A DNA stretch of 64,000 bases from Polychytrium aggregatum (taxonomy: Eukaryota > Chytridiomycota > Chytridiomycetes > Polychytriales), in NCBI RefSeq assembly GCF_025602895.1, contig NW_026516203.1, forward strand, positions 868,001 to 932,000, in the 5' to 3' direction. The notes under the pieces are model-generated. The model was not told the origin of the DNA and did no database searches. It saw only the letters and a program-made list of their open reading frames with translations. Each line of letters starts with the position of its first letter. The stretch's first letter is position 1. The position numbers and the translations under genes are program-made. Of this stretch, positions 20,812-40,582 are shown piece after piece.

Positions 20812-22298
20812 ATGAATCCCGTCCGCACCGCGTCCCGCTCTCTTTTGCGCTCCCTGAGGGCCTCTGCAGTTAAGCCGCTGGCTTTGGCCATCCGATCCTG
20901 CTCGGCCGTCCCGTGCGCCAGTTTGCATCAATCGATGATCCATCCAGCCGCAATCGCAACCGCAGTCCCGCGCTCCCTGTGCATCGCTTCGCAGATTCGC
21001 GGATACGCTAGCAAGAAGCAGCCAAAGGGCGGCAAGGGCAAGGGCGGCAAGGGTGGCAAGAAAGTCGAAGATGACGGCGACGATGCCGATTTTGCCGACG
21101 AGGAGCACGATCGCCCCAAGGGCAAGAAGGGTCGATTTGCCGAGACGTCGCCCGCATCATCCGAGGCCCTCTACGACATTCAAAAGTGCAAGAGCCAGCT
21201 ACAGCGGGTCCTGGGCAAGTTCAAGGCCGACCTGGGCGAGATTCGCATGGGCCGCGCAAACCCAGGTAGGTTATTCCTGATGTCCATGCGCTATCGCGCC
21301 TGAGCTTGGGAGATGCATTCGGACCAGATCGTGTCTCATGGGGTCCGAGACGCACGAGTGGACAAAGATGAGACACTGCCGAAGGTTTGGTCTGAGGCAA
21401 GCTTGCCCAACTAAAGATTGCACTGCCATTGTTTCGGCAACCTCAGCGATTCTCGAGAAAGTCGTCGTCAAACATGGCAACCAAAACGCCCCGCTCACAT
21501 CCGTCGCTCAAGTGACCATCAAGGACCCGCAGACCCTCCTCGTCAACGTCAATGACGCTGAGTTTGTCACGCAAGTCGTCAAGGCGCTGCAAGAAGCCAA
21601 CCTGGGTCTGAATCCCCAGAGGGATGAGAACAACGTCATCCGGGTCCCTATTCCAAAGTGAGTGCTCCTTTTCTCCCACGAAGGAAAGGCGCATTTGTTT
21701 CACTGGAGGGAAAGCTCGTGGAAACGCTGTCGAGTGGCAAAGTTTCGGTGTCGGCGCCAGCATCTGCTGCAGCACTTTGTTGCGGAGATGTGCTCGCCGT
21801 CTATCTCCCTTTCGCCCGTACTCATCGTCGCTCTGTTTGCCGTCGGCTCGGATCGGTAACAGAGCAAGCAAAGAAACCAAGGATAATCTCATCAAGTCCC
21901 TGAACGACATGGCTGAAAAGACCAAGAAGTCGCTGCGGTCCGCCCGAGCCGATGCCCGATCGGATATGAAGAGGGGCATGGAGGACAGCTCCGAGGATCT
22001 CCAAAAGTCGATGGATAAACAGGTTCGGCATGCTTTTCTTGTCGCGTTGAGGGAGAGAGAGGGAACGAATAGGGAAAGAGTTGATGCGCCACTATCCTCC
22101 CTATCCTGCCATATTATCGCTCCTTGGCCTGTGTGGTATTTGCATATGCGAGACAACGCCGCCGGACAGAGTTCCTGAATCCACGTTTGTCTGGTTTGCG
22201 GCTGCATTTCATTCCAGATCCAGGCCGAGTTTGACGCCGCCTCAAAAGAAGTAGACACTTTGCTCCTGAATAAACAGAATGAGATCCGAAAGGCATAG
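20812..22298 (+). CDS. RRF1: Mitochondrial ribosome recycling factor
   Basis: Four exons: 20812-21265, 21447-21657, 21863-22022 and 22218-22298, giving 301 residues with all joins in frame. The N-terminus is a long Arg/Ala/Ser presequence with the likely cleavage region near SQIRGYASKKQ. It is followed by a Lys/Gly then Asp/Glu-rich linker (about residues 62-105). The RRF fold starts near YDIQKCKSQLQRVLGKFKAD. It includes IRMGRANPAILEKVVVKHGN, LTSVAQVTIKDPQTLLVNV, VIRVPIPKASKETKDNLIKS and SLRSARADARSDMK, ending LLLNKQNEIRKA. The protein splits post-termination mitoribosomes with EF-G2. The stop codon is 15 nt upstream of a long ACCAAC tandem repeat. Confidence 0.95.
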
Positions 22299-22665
22299 TG
22301 CGCACGAGACATACTAACACCAACACCAACACCAACACCAACACCAATACCAACACCAACACCAACACCAACACCAACACCAACACCAACACCAACACCA
22401 ACACCAACACCAACACCAACACCAACACCAACACCAACACCAACACCAACACCAACACCAACACCAACGACCCCCAGATATCCCTTTCTACTCCTGGATA
22501 TCTGATCGTCAACTGCTCTTGGAAGGACTGTATTTGCTGCTATTGCGCCTCCCAAATACAAAAGCCAATAAATATGTGCATGTATGGAGTAGCCAAGCTG
22601 ACGGCCGAGTGTCGAAGGTCGAGTGTCGGACATGTACGCGCAGCTAGTTCTTGGATGGCCATTGC
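22299..22665. other. Convergent spacer between RRF and RVB2 stop codons
   Basis: A 367 bp region between two convergent 3' ends. It is dominated by a hexanucleotide repeat (22314-22469), with the remainder serving as 3' flank for both genes. Confidence 0.6.
22314..22469. repeat. (ACCAAC)n hexanucleotide repeat, about 26 copies
   Basis: An almost perfect run of ACCAAC with one AATACC variant near 22346. It starts 16 nt after the RRF stop codon and so probably lies in its 3' UTR. In frame it reads only Asn-Thr or equivalents and extends no real gene. Confidence 0.95.
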
Positions 22666-25673
<3,008 letters not shown>

Positions 25674-26975
25674 CTTGACTATGTTATGGTCTGGCGATCG
25701 GATGGGCGGTGAGGTGGAGATTCTGCGAGTTCCGGCAGGTCAAGAAATCCCTGGCGCCCAGCAGCCACAGCGAGGCCAGCCACGCCATGGCTCACACGTG
25801 CGCAGTGGTTCTGTGTCGCAGCGGCACGTGGCGCTGCACAGACCCAACTCCGCTTGCGGTGGCGGGAGGCGCGCCGGGATGCACTCATTCTCACAGACAG
25901 AATCCGCCCTCCACCTGCTCTCGCTCTGGGGCTGGACCTGGCTATGGCTCTGGGCCTGGATCGAGAATGCAAGGCTGAGGGAGGTCTTCGTGGAAAGGAT
26001 GTGAGGATGGGGCGTGAGAACAGTGGACATCGAGCACATCCAGGCCAAGGACAACATCACGGCGGAAGTACTGCGTTGGAAGCATCACCATGGCGGCGCT
26101 GCAATGGCGGCAGCTGAGAGCGCGGCCGAGAAAAGATTGCACCGTGTTGAAGAAAAATGGAATACATCGTCTCACTCGGACAAACGCTGCATAGTCAGAT
26201 CATATCACAAGTGGGTCAAATCGCTTCCCTGTGTGAGGGAGATGCATAGAGTGAGTGGGCACGATGGGGACCAGCGAGCCACTGCAGATGCAATCACTGC
26301 AGGTCAGAGCAAAGACAGATCCCGAATGAGGGAGGAAGAAACCAGGGCAAAGAGCAATATCGCTTCAAGACCCCGGCGAGGGGATGATATAGGCTTTGAA
26401 TGCCGATCAAAGTCGTCTGATTCACACAACCCACACAACCCACACAAGTCGTCCGTGTGTGAAGGTGTCCCGTTTCGAAAAAAGCTCGCTGTATAATGCT
26501 GCTGCCTTGGATTACGCGATTCCAGCAGTCGATCATGGCAGCTGTGTCCGCCGATCGGTTTGCCTTGCCCATCTTCTCCTTCGTCTGGACCCAAGTCGTG
26601 GCGGCTGTCTTTGCAACGCCGCCGCTCGATATCCATCTGCTGTCGTTCGGCAGAGCTCTCTGCTGCAATCCGCTGTATTCTCTGTCTCCTTCCCTGCCGC
26701 TTCTGCTGTTGCCGCTCAAGTTCCCGGCCAGCAGCGCCGCCTCGCTCCTGCCCGGGCTCTCGCCAGTCCTCGCGCACTGCCTCGCATCCCGCGGCCTTTC
26801 GGCGTGTTTCCCGCTCGCCCTGGCCCTTGGGCATCTCCCTCCATCGCCCGCGGCTCGCCTCGGATTCATCGACGGTCGGAATCTTACTCCCTCGGCCTCC
26901 TATCATCCTTCTGGCGTCGTGTTCAACCCGATCCCTCGCTCTCGCCACCGTTCCAGCGCGGCGATCACCTTTGCC
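25674..26975. promoter_or_regulatory. Divergent region between RVB2 and the Pumilio gene, containing MITE copy C
   Basis: A 1.3 kb region between outward-facing starts. It contains a MITE (about 26137-26493) and a stretch at 26496-26975 that stays open in frame with the Pumilio start but is Leu/Pro/Ser-biased and unlike a real N-terminus. That stretch is more probably 5' UTR or promoter. No distinct transcription-factor site is claimed. Confidence 0.45.
26137..26493. mobile_element. MITE copy C (AAACGGGACA-ended family, subfamily 2)
   Basis: About 355 bp, highly similar to the copy at 39833-40165: both share long blocks such as CACAAGTGGGTCAAATCGCT and GGGCAAAGAGCAATATCG. The right end is GTGTCCCGTTTCGAAA followed by AAGCTCGCTGTA. 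Its inverse, beginning TACAGCGAGCTT, matches the left end of copy D (TACAGTGTTGTGCTT). The left end of copy C is degenerate. No coding capacity. Confidence 0.7.
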
Positions 26976-31318
<4,343 letters not shown>

Positions 31319-32524
31319 TTCTGTACATAATTAAGCCTGCACCCCGGGTCCCATCCTTCCTGCTAGACAGCTACACTCCTCGGTTCCGCCATGTACCCGA
31401 GAGCTTCTCAGCTCCGTTGACCGGCGGCGGTTCCACATTGGCTCAACCAAGACGGCAAAGATTTTCTCCCCTTTTCTCCCCGATAGATTTAATAACTCGA
31501 GCACTGATTTCTTTCCATTTCCTTCCTCGCGGTGATATACTTGCTTTCCGCGCCTCTCCCTTCACACTGTTTTGATATTTCATCTGTTGGAAGCGCTGTT
31601 TACCGCGACCCCGTGTCATTATTATTACTCCCACCATATTGCTACCACGATTTTGACACCGCCAACAGAATGGCGGTCTCGAGCGATCGCACCCGTTTTG
31701 CTTCATTTTGCTCGCCATCCGCCTCCCACCACCGCCACCATATTTATCTGCAGCGTCTCCTCCATTCGCTTCTACCGCGGCTGCTTCCTAGACACCGATC
31801 AGGCACACGTTCATGATGTGGGTGGTGGACAGCCAAGCCTTGGGCTGCTCCTCACTCTTGCCTGTTCGCGGTATCCCAACTTGCAGCCTTCTCTCCCGCG
31901 TAACCATAATGTGAAAAATAGCTCCGACTGCCTCACTTCCTCGATTGTGCTTGGTATACAATACACATATACATTTACATCCTCATGTTCACTTGCACGG
32001 ACATGTTGCCAGCCTGTGTGAGTATCCCTTCGACATCAGACACACTTCCCAGTCCTGCTCCGACCAGGCCGCCCGACGCCACCGATCGCTCCCGGCTTAT
32101 CACGTGTGTGCCAGGCTGTGGCGCCCAGGCTGCTGTGTGTGTGGTTTGGACAACCAGCTCGCTGGCGACTGGCCAGCGGCGCCCTTGCCTTGGCCCGAAA
32201 AGGGATGCGCCCACGCGTGGCCCGGTGCGCGTATGGTCTCATGGCCTCGGGAACAGCGAGAGCCCCGGCGAGGACGAGGATGCATCTCGCCCGAGCACCG
32301 AGGCCGCCAGGCGCTTCTCGCTGCACACACAGACTGTGTGGTCTGCCCCTTGCTCGCAGCACCAGCGAGCGCCAGACCGGTCTCTCTCGCCGCCATCTCG
32401 CCCTCGCTGCTGTCGCCCCAGCGCTTTTGTTGACGAGCCACCCGCTTTTTCGCCGGGTCTCGCTCGCTGCCTTCTGTCTGCTCTTCCCATCTCCCACCCA
32501 CCAGCAAGCAGACCAGACCCCAAG
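31319..32524. other. Intergenic region between Pumilio and myosin V genes
   Basis: About 1.2 kb. The left part is A+T-richer 3' flank. The right part is C+T-rich and forms the myosin promoter and 5' UTR. Open frames here are compositional. No RNA gene or repeat was found. Confidence 0.5.
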
Positions 32525-35500
32525 ATGACGGATGCATCGTTGGTGGAGAAGGCGCTCAAGGAGTACACCAAGGTACGTCCGTCGGCGGGCCGTTTTCCCC
32601 GCACCAGGGGCCTGGCCAACGTGCGGCCTCGCGAGGCCGTCGCCTTTCTCCTGTCCTGCAACCATCCCGTTTGACCCCCCCCGTCTCCGTCTGCCATGTC
32701 GGGCTGGGTCGTCTGTGGCCCTGGTCTGCTGAGGGCTCGCGCCATGCTCACTCCCTTGCTGCGAATCTCTGTATACAGGGTACCAAAGCCTACTTTCCCG
32801 ATGAGGCCGAGGGCTGGATTGTAGCCACGGTCACTTCCAAGTCCATCGAGGGCGACCAGCTCCGACTCACCTTCAATGTCGACCAGCGCAACAAAGTGAG
32901 TCGGCACAACATAGTGCATCCCTGCATCTCAACCCGGTCCGGCCGAGACCGAGACAGTCAATCGTAATCGAGTGTCGACAACCAGCGAGATATGGCAGCT
33001 GCAATCGCCAGGATGGCGACTCTCAGTATACTCTACTCTCCAATTGCTCATCCACCCCGCTGTCTGCCGTGCCCTTGGTGCATCGCTTCTTCTCCCGCAG
33101 AACATCAATTTGGACTGGAGCCTTGCCAAGCTCCAGGCCAGCAACTTTGCTGATCTCCCGCCTCTCAAGAACCCTCCCATGCTGGTGAGCTTGCCCTCTG
33201 CTGCTTGTGGCTGCAACCTGATTGCCACGGCCCGATGGCTCCGCTGCTCAACAGCCTTCTCGATTGCCGGGCCTCCAACAGGAAGGAACAGATGATTTGG
33301 CTACTCTCTCGTATCTCCATGAGTAAGTTGTGGGGCCGGTGTGTGCTGCGTTTGGCCGTGCCTCCGGTTGGCATCTGCTATTGGCCATAGCTCTTGGCCA
33401 TATGCGTGGCTGCCCCTGCAGCAGCTCGGATTGCTGTGCCTAGACACTGCTCACCCTTGAGCCGGCTGGTTCCACTGCGATACTGTCTTCGTTCTGACAC
33501 TCGCCATCTTGCGACAGAGCCGCTGTTCTCCATGGCATCAAGACACGATACCTGCAGGAGCAGATCTACACCTACTCGGGAATTGTTTTGATTGCCATGA
33601 ATCCCTTCCAGCGCCTCTCCCTCTACAGCCCCGACATCATGAGGGAGTACTCGGGCAAGGACCGTGGCGAGCTCGAGCCCCATCTGGTAATGGCCCAATC
33701 CACCGTTTCCCTCGTCCAAACCCAACTGCAGACTCGCATTCGCCCTTTGCTGCTGTTAGTGTGCCGGTTCTCATTGCTCTTTCTCTCCCCCCTCCACACA
33801 CGTGAATCGCGAATCGGACGTCAGTATGCTGTTGCCGAGGATGCATACAGAACACTGATCAAGGAGGCCCGCAACCAGTCCATCATCGTCAGTGGTGAAT
33901 CTGGCGCCGGAAAGACTCAGAGCGCCAAGTACATCATGCGGTACTTTGCCACTGTCGACAACCTCGGCAATTACAACTCGCACGAAGCTGCCCCTGTCGC
34001 CACCACCATCAGCGAGGTCGAAGAGGCTGTTTTGGCGACCAACCCGATCTTGGAAGTAAGCCTGACGTCCTCTGCAGTGTGGCTCCCTTGCGAGCGTGGT
34101 GTCAGGGAACAGGTTGACAAATGTTGACATATTGGTGGCTGTAGTGGGCCCAGCCGCTGTGCGTTTGCTACTGCACGCCACCATTTTACGTTCACCAAAG
34201 AGCGCCACACGGATACTGACTGCTCGTCTCGATAACCCCAGGCTTTCGGCAACTCCAAAACCACGCGTAACGACAACAGTTCTCGCTTTGGTAAATACAT
34301 CGAGGTTCTCTTCTCCAACAACGACAAGTCCTCGCCCCGGAAGGGCGTGCACATTGTCGGTGCCAAGATCCGAACCTACCTCCTCGAACGCTCTCGTCTG
34401 ATCTTCCAGCCCGCCACCGGTACGTCGCAAATCTGTGTTCGCATAAGGCAGCTTCGGTCGGACACATCTGCAGCCTGGGTTCTCTGGCACTGACTCTCTC
34501 TGTGCGGCTCAACTCGACCAGAGCGCAACTACCACATCTTTTATCAGCTCTGCGCTGCCGCCCCTGCCGCCGAGAAGAAGGAGCTTGGCCTTACCGGCTG
34601 GGACAGCTTCTTCTACCTCAAGCAAGGTGGAACCGGCACCGTCCCTGGGTTTGATGACGTTGCTGAATTCGCCAACACCCAGAAGGCGCTCTCGATCATC
34701 GGCATCTCGGTCTCGCAGCAGTGGGACATCTTCCGCATCTGCGCGGCTCTGCTGCACATCGGCAACATCGAGATCAAGACCTTCCGCGACGAAGCCAGCG
34801 TTGACGACAACGACCCTGCCCTCGCCATGGCCTCAAAGCTTCTTGGCGTCGACAAGGCGACTTTCAAAAAGTGGATCGTCAAGAAGCAGATCATCACCCG
34901 CTCCGAGAAGATTGTCTCGAGCCTGAACCAGTACCAGGCCACCGTCGCTAGAGACTCTGTTGCCAAGTTTGTCTACAGCATGCTCTTTGACTGGATCGTG
35001 CGTCTGATCAACAAAAACCTCGCCAAGGACGGCCAGGCCTACAACTCCTTTATCGGCGTGCTCGATATCTATGGGTACGCACATGTGCAGATTATGCCGC
35101 CTTGTCTCTGTGGTCCGATGCCGTGCTAACCCTCGCAACCCTGTTACCGGCCGCTAGTTTCGAGCACTTCAAGAAGAATTCGTTCGAGCAGTTCTGTATT
35201 GTAAGTGGCTCTTGAGTAACGCCAGTCCGGTGTTCGGTATTGACTGTTGGGTGTTGGGTGTTGGGTGTTGGGCGGCGAGGGGCCGCTGAACACAGTGTCG
35301 GCGGTTACCTTCGCACTTCTGCTCGCTCCAGTACTCCCTTTCTTCATCCGCTGACACCCGCTGGCATCCACTTCACCATTCGTCCAGAACTACGCCAACG
35401 AGAAGCTTCAGCAAGAGTTCAACGCCCACGTCTTCCGCCTGGAGCAGGAGATCTACGTCCAGGAAAAGATCAACTGGTCGTTCATCGACTTCAACGATAA

Positions 35501-37917
35501 CCAGCCCTGCATTGACATGATCGAGAACAAGCTCGGTATCCTCGATCTTCTCGACGAAGAGTCGCGCCTGCCCTCCGGCGCCGACGCCTCCTTGGTCACC
35601 AAGCTCTACCAGCGCTTCGCCGTCCCCACGCAAAAGTTCTTTGAGAAGCCCAAGTTTGGCCAAAAGGCCTTCACCATCAAGCACTACGCTTGCGATGTCA
35701 CCTACGACATCGATGGCTTCATCGAGAAGAACAAGGACACCGTTGCTGACGAGCAGCTGGCGACCTTGAACAGCAGCGAGTTTGCCTTCCTGCGCGAGGT
35801 TGTCGCTATCGAGGCCACCCCCGAGCCCGAGCCCACTCCCAACCGCCCTGTCCGCGGCGGCGCCCTCAAGAAGCCCACGCTGGGCTCGATCTTCAAGGCC
35901 TCCCTTGTCCAGCTCATGGAGACCATCCGATCGACCCAGGTCCACTACATTCGCTGCATCAAGCCCAACTCAACCAAGACCCCCTTTGGCTTTGAGCCCC
36001 AGATGGTCCTGCAGCAGCTCCGTGCCTGCGGTGTTCTCGAGACCATCCGCATCTCCTGCGCCGGCTACCCGTCCAAGTACACCTTCCAGGAGTTTGCCGA
36101 CCGCTACTACCCGCTGGTAGCCTCGAACCAGTGGAACAACGACTCCAGACAGCTCACCGAGATCATTGTCACCCATCGCATCACCGATCTCGACAAGTAT
36201 CAACTGGGTCTCACCAAGATCTTTTTCCGCGCCGGCCAGATCGCCATCCTCGAGAAGCTCCGTACCGAGCGCATCCGCTACTGCGTGGTGCTGATCCAGA
36301 AGAACATCAAAAAGTTCATCTATCAGCGCAGCTACGTCCGCACCCGCGCGGCCGCCATCCAGGTCCAGACCGCCCTTCGTGCTTGGTCTGCTCGCCAGCA
36401 GATGGTCGCCATCCGCGAGAACCTGGCTGCCATCAAGCTACAGGCTGCTATCCGCGAATACCTCGCTCGGTCCAAGTATGTCGAGCTCCGCACCGCTGCC
36501 ACCGTGATCCAGGGCGGTAAGTACATGTTCAGCACGCCTTGCGGAGGGCGGTGCAGGGCACGGAGAGCTACTGAGAGACTGCCATGAACCGTCAGCCTGT
36601 CGGGCCGCAGCATCCATTGGCTCCTCCGTGATACATTATCTGCGGCAGTATGCTTTGGACTGCTTCTTGCACTGCTGACCTCTCATTTTGTTTCCGTGCA
36701 GCCCTCCGCCTGGTCAATGCCCAGAAGGAGTTCCACTTCTTGCGAATCACCTCGGCCGCGGTCCGCATCCAGAAGGTCTTCCGCGGCTACTCTGCTCGCA
36801 AGACCTACAAATACGAGGTGGCCGCGATCGTGTTGCTGCAGTCGTACGTCCGTCGCCTGGCTCCGGTCAAGGAGTTCAGCCAGCTCAAGCAGGAGGCCAA
36901 GTCGGTTGGCAAGCTGAAGGAGATCAACTACCGCCTCGAAGGCAAGGTCGTGGAGCTCTCGCAGGCTCTCAAGGAACAGGAGCTTGGCAACAAGCTCATG
37001 TCCGAGGAAATCAGCCACCTCAAGACCCAGGTTGGCCTCTGGAAGGAAAAGTTCTCAAAGTCCGACCTCAGCAACAAAGCCGTCAAGACCGAATACGTCG
37101 ACACCTCGACCGAGCTCAAGAAAGAGCTCCAGTCCGTCACCGAGGCCAAGGAGGCCCTCGTCCGTGAGCGCGAGCGGGACCAGACCCTCATCAAGAAACA
37201 GAGCGAGGATATTCGCAAGTTTGAGCTGGATCTCGAGAAGCACAAGGAAGAGCTCACAAAATTGCGCGACGAGCTCAAGACCACCACCAAGGGCGAGGAC
37301 CCCGCTGTCGTCATGGGCCTGCGCAAGGAAGTCAGCTCTCTGCGCGAGCAGATGGCGCGTCTGATTGCCGGCAAGTGGCGAAGCGACCGTGTCGCCGACA
37401 GCCAGCTCGTCTCCAATGATGGCGACAGCTGGGCCTACAGCAGCTACGACGGGCTTGGAGAGGCCCAGCCCCAGCCCCGCCTCCGCACGCCGTCCTCGTA
37501 CCTCGAAAGCCCCGACTCGCTCGAACGTCGCCGCACGCCTGCGCCCAGCGCCCGAACCATCGTCGCCGATTCTCCTGAAACCGAGGTGCAGTCCTCTTCT
37601 TTGGTCACTGCTGTCTTTACTTTGTTGTGTATTTTACTGTATCATCTGTGGGATACCTTGCAGACCGGGACGATTTTGTTCTGAGTCGGCCCCGAGTCTG
37701 CGCTGCATCGTTGCAAAGATGGATGTGCTGGCGCCTTGCCGCGCCAGACACCCGCCGCATCTGCCACCAGCCTTGTGTTTTCCTCCCTCTGTTCTTTGCT
37801 TTCGCTCGCTCTGTGCTCCGAGCCAAAAAAGCTGCTGCCACTCCCCTGCTCTCCCCACCGGCATCGCTCGTGTGTCCGGTGGGCTGCGTGTAAATACTAT
37901 GTTCGGCTATTAATATA

Positions 37918-37957
<40 letters not shown>

Positions 37958-39577
37958 ACTCACTGTGTGCACATACGTCAACCACAGCGCTCCATCCGTA
38001 TCCTCGAGGACAAGGCCTTGGAGGATGAAATCCTCGACTCGCTCGTGACCAACCTGCGCATCCCGCTGCCCAGCACCCAGACCGTTGCCACCCGCAGCGA
38101 GATTTTCTTCCCGTCGCATCTCATCGGTCTGGTTGCTACCCAGCTGGCGCACTTTGGCCTTGCCCAGCGTCTGCAAGTCGTGATGGGCAACACACTCAAA
38201 GGTACGCACGCACATCGCATCGCTTGTTCAGTGTGGCGCTCTAGTACACACGCCCGTTGCCTTTTGTCGGTCCAGCCAGGGACGGGCTGTGGCTGTTGGT
38301 CTGTCGATGCGTCGAGCTCACCTTTTGGCTCGTGTCTGCTGTCCGCTATCTTCACGTGCATGTGCCTGGTCTTGCGCCGCCGTGATCACATAGCCATCCA
38401 GGGCCTCACCACGCGCTTCGAGGACGACTATGTGTCTGCCTTCTGGCTCTCCAACTGCCATGAGCTTCTGTGCATCCTCAACACCCCCGACATGCGCAAC
38501 CAGGGCTTCTCGCTTGACCTGGTCCGCGGCCTCGAGAGCATCCAGAAGCAGCTCGAATACATCGTCAAGGAGGTGTACTCGAGCTGGATCAAAGAGCTGC
38601 GCAAGCGCCTGGACAACACCATCATCCCCGCCATCATCGAGACCCAGTCGTTGCCGGGATACGTCTGCAAGCAGTCCGGCAACCTCCAGGGTAGCTCGGG
38701 CAAGTTCTCCAAGGTCGGCGGCTTCACAACGGAGCAGCTGCTCAACTTCCTGAGCAAGCTCAGCAAGACAATGAAGTGCTACTACCTCAGCGACAGCATC
38801 ACCCAGCAAATCCTCTCGGAGCTTATCCGCGTCATCGGCGTCACTGCCTTCAACCACCTGCTCATGCGCCGTAACTTTTGCACTTGGAAGCGCGGCGTCC
38901 AGATCCAGTACAACATCTCTCGTCTCGAGGAATGGTGCACGGGCCAGAACATTCCCGAAGGTTCGTTGTCTCATCGCCCTCGCGCACGCTCTCTGGCCCC
39001 ACAGACGAGCGCCTTTGATGCTTGTATTTCAGCACATGGTGGAGCTGGTTCCTGACACTCTGTTATTCCCATCGTAGCCGCCAAGTATCTGCAGCACATC
39101 CTGCAGGCTGCCAAGCTGCTGACCCTCAACAAGTCCTCGGCCAAGGACATCGAGGCCATTCTTGAGAACTGCCCCGATCTGAATGCCACCCAGATCAAGA
39201 AGCTGCTTTCGCTCTACTATGCTGCCGACTTTGACTCGCCGGTAAGGGGTTGCTTGCACACCGCGTATCCAGCATTGGCAGGCGGTCTCGCCGCCGCGCA
39301 GACGCTGATGCTCATAGCTGACCACTGCTTGCCATCTGCCTCCCCGTCACCGTACTCCGCCCCGTGCCCACCCATCCATCAGCTGTCCCCCGAGCTTCTC
39401 AAGGTCGTCTCGTCCCGTGCCAGCTTGAACGAAAAGTCGGATGTCCTGCTGCTCGATCTCGAGAAGGTGTCCGAATTCAACAAGCCGAGCATGCGCCATA
39501 TCGAGGCCATCGACAAGTTTGTCCCATCTTGGATGAACCTGCCCTGCCTTGCAGCCGTCACGACTCTTGCGCAGTAG
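32525..39577 (+). CDS. MYO2: Class V myosin heavy chain
   Basis: Fifteen exons: 32525-32572, 32779-32895, 33101-33184, 33282-33322, 33518-33686, 33825-34055, 34242-34419, 34522-35074, 35158-35200, 35388-36516, 36702-37585, 37988-38201, 38394-38960, 39078-39241 and 39383-39577. They encode 1538 residues in continuous frame. The N-terminal SH3-like part ([20 protein letters not shown]) precedes the motor. The motor has [16 protein letters not shown]-loop [19 protein letters not shown], switch 1 [11 protein letters not shown], switch 2 VLDIYGFEHF and actin-binding [15 protein letters not shown]. Six IQ-type repeats follow (for example [17 protein letters not shown]). A short coiled coil then leads to a dilute/globular tail ([57 protein letters not shown]). 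The motor carries vesicles and organelles along actin. Confidence 0.96.
37918..37953. repeat. (TC)n microsatellite in a myosin V intron
   Basis: A pure TC dinucleotide tract inside the intron 37586-37987, which separates the coiled-coil exon from the globular-tail exons. Confidence 0.9.
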
Positions 39578-40582
39578 AGGCGGCTCCATACCTTTGGCAC
39601 CGTCCTTTCCTCCCGTCCTCGTTTCGTTGTGTCGCTCCGAGGGCTGTCCTTGTGTCGTAGCTCCATCCCCCAAGTCATTCTCTATCGTTTTCGGCCCTGT
39701 GCCTTCTTTCATCGCAGTGGCTCCGTCCAGTAAATGTTTCCTTGTTTTCAATGCTTTGGGTAGACGATGAATTCTCTCTCAGCTAGAGTCCCCATCCATC
39801 TGGCCAGTAAGATCGTGGTTAGCTTGTATCAATACAGTGTTGTGCTTGACGAAACGATGGGACACATTGTCTCATGCGGACAAACACGGTGTAGTCGGAT
39901 CACATCACAAGTGGGTCAAATCGCTTCCCTGTGTGAGGGAGATGCATGGAGTGAGTGGGCACGACGGAGACCAGTAAACCGCTGCAGATGCAGTCACTGC
40001 AGGTCAGAGCAAGAAGGACATACCTGGAGATGAGGGAGGAAGACGCAGGGCAAAGAGCAATATCGTTGATTTGGGTGCCGATCCAAGCCGTTCAGCCAGG
40101 TCGATCAACATCGGCCGATCCACAAGCCGTCTGTGTGTGAAAGTGTCCCGTTTCAAACAAGCTCGAGAACCATAACGATGCTATGGACCAAACAGGCAAT
40201 CACGACAGCGATGGCAATGGCGATGGCAATGGCGATGCTGGCACTCTCCGTCCCAAAAAATGCCCACCCATCACGCGATCGCTGGCGAATGCATGCCCAA
40301 ACGAGCCAGCCACCTCCAAAACCAACGGTGCCCTCGTTTTCGTTGCTGGCAAAGCCGCCTTCGTCTTCGTCACCATCGACCGGCTTTCCGAACGATACTG
40401 CCGCCACCGTCGCCGTCGCCGTCGTGCCGCTTTCTCGGCTGGTCAAGCGGCAAACACGGATCAGCAAAGCATAGACATAGACATTGCTGGCATTAGCCGA
40501 CTCGCCCTCTGACTGCAGCACACCCGCCCATCTCTTCCCAGCCTTCAATCCCAGCAGCAACAAACCTCCCCATCCGCTTCCG
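39578..40582. other. Intergenic region between myosin V and MRS2 genes with MITE copy D
   Basis: About 1 kb: myosin 3' flank, a MITE (39833-40165), then the MRS2 promoter and 5' UTR. A short ATGGCAATGGCG repeat lies near 40205-40235. No gene is supported. Confidence 0.5.
39833..40165. mobile_element. MITE copy D (AAACGGGACA-ended family, subfamily 2)
   Basis: About 330 bp and homologous to copy C along its length. The left end is TACAGTGTTGTGCTTGACGA, then AACGATGGGACAC. The right end is GTGTCCCGTTTCAAAC, giving imperfect terminal inverted repeats with a small insertion in the left arm. A TA pair precedes the left CAG. No coding capacity. Confidence 0.72.

Noticed and set aside
22314-22469. 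Possible CRISPR-like array
   Set aside because: The units are 6 bp with no spacers. It is a simple tandem repeat in a eukaryotic genome.
38201-38402. Apparent frame conflict in the myosin tail
   Set aside because: It is resolved by the acceptor CATAG before CCATCCAG rather than the CCAG eight bases later, giving the conserved NTLKAIQGL junction.
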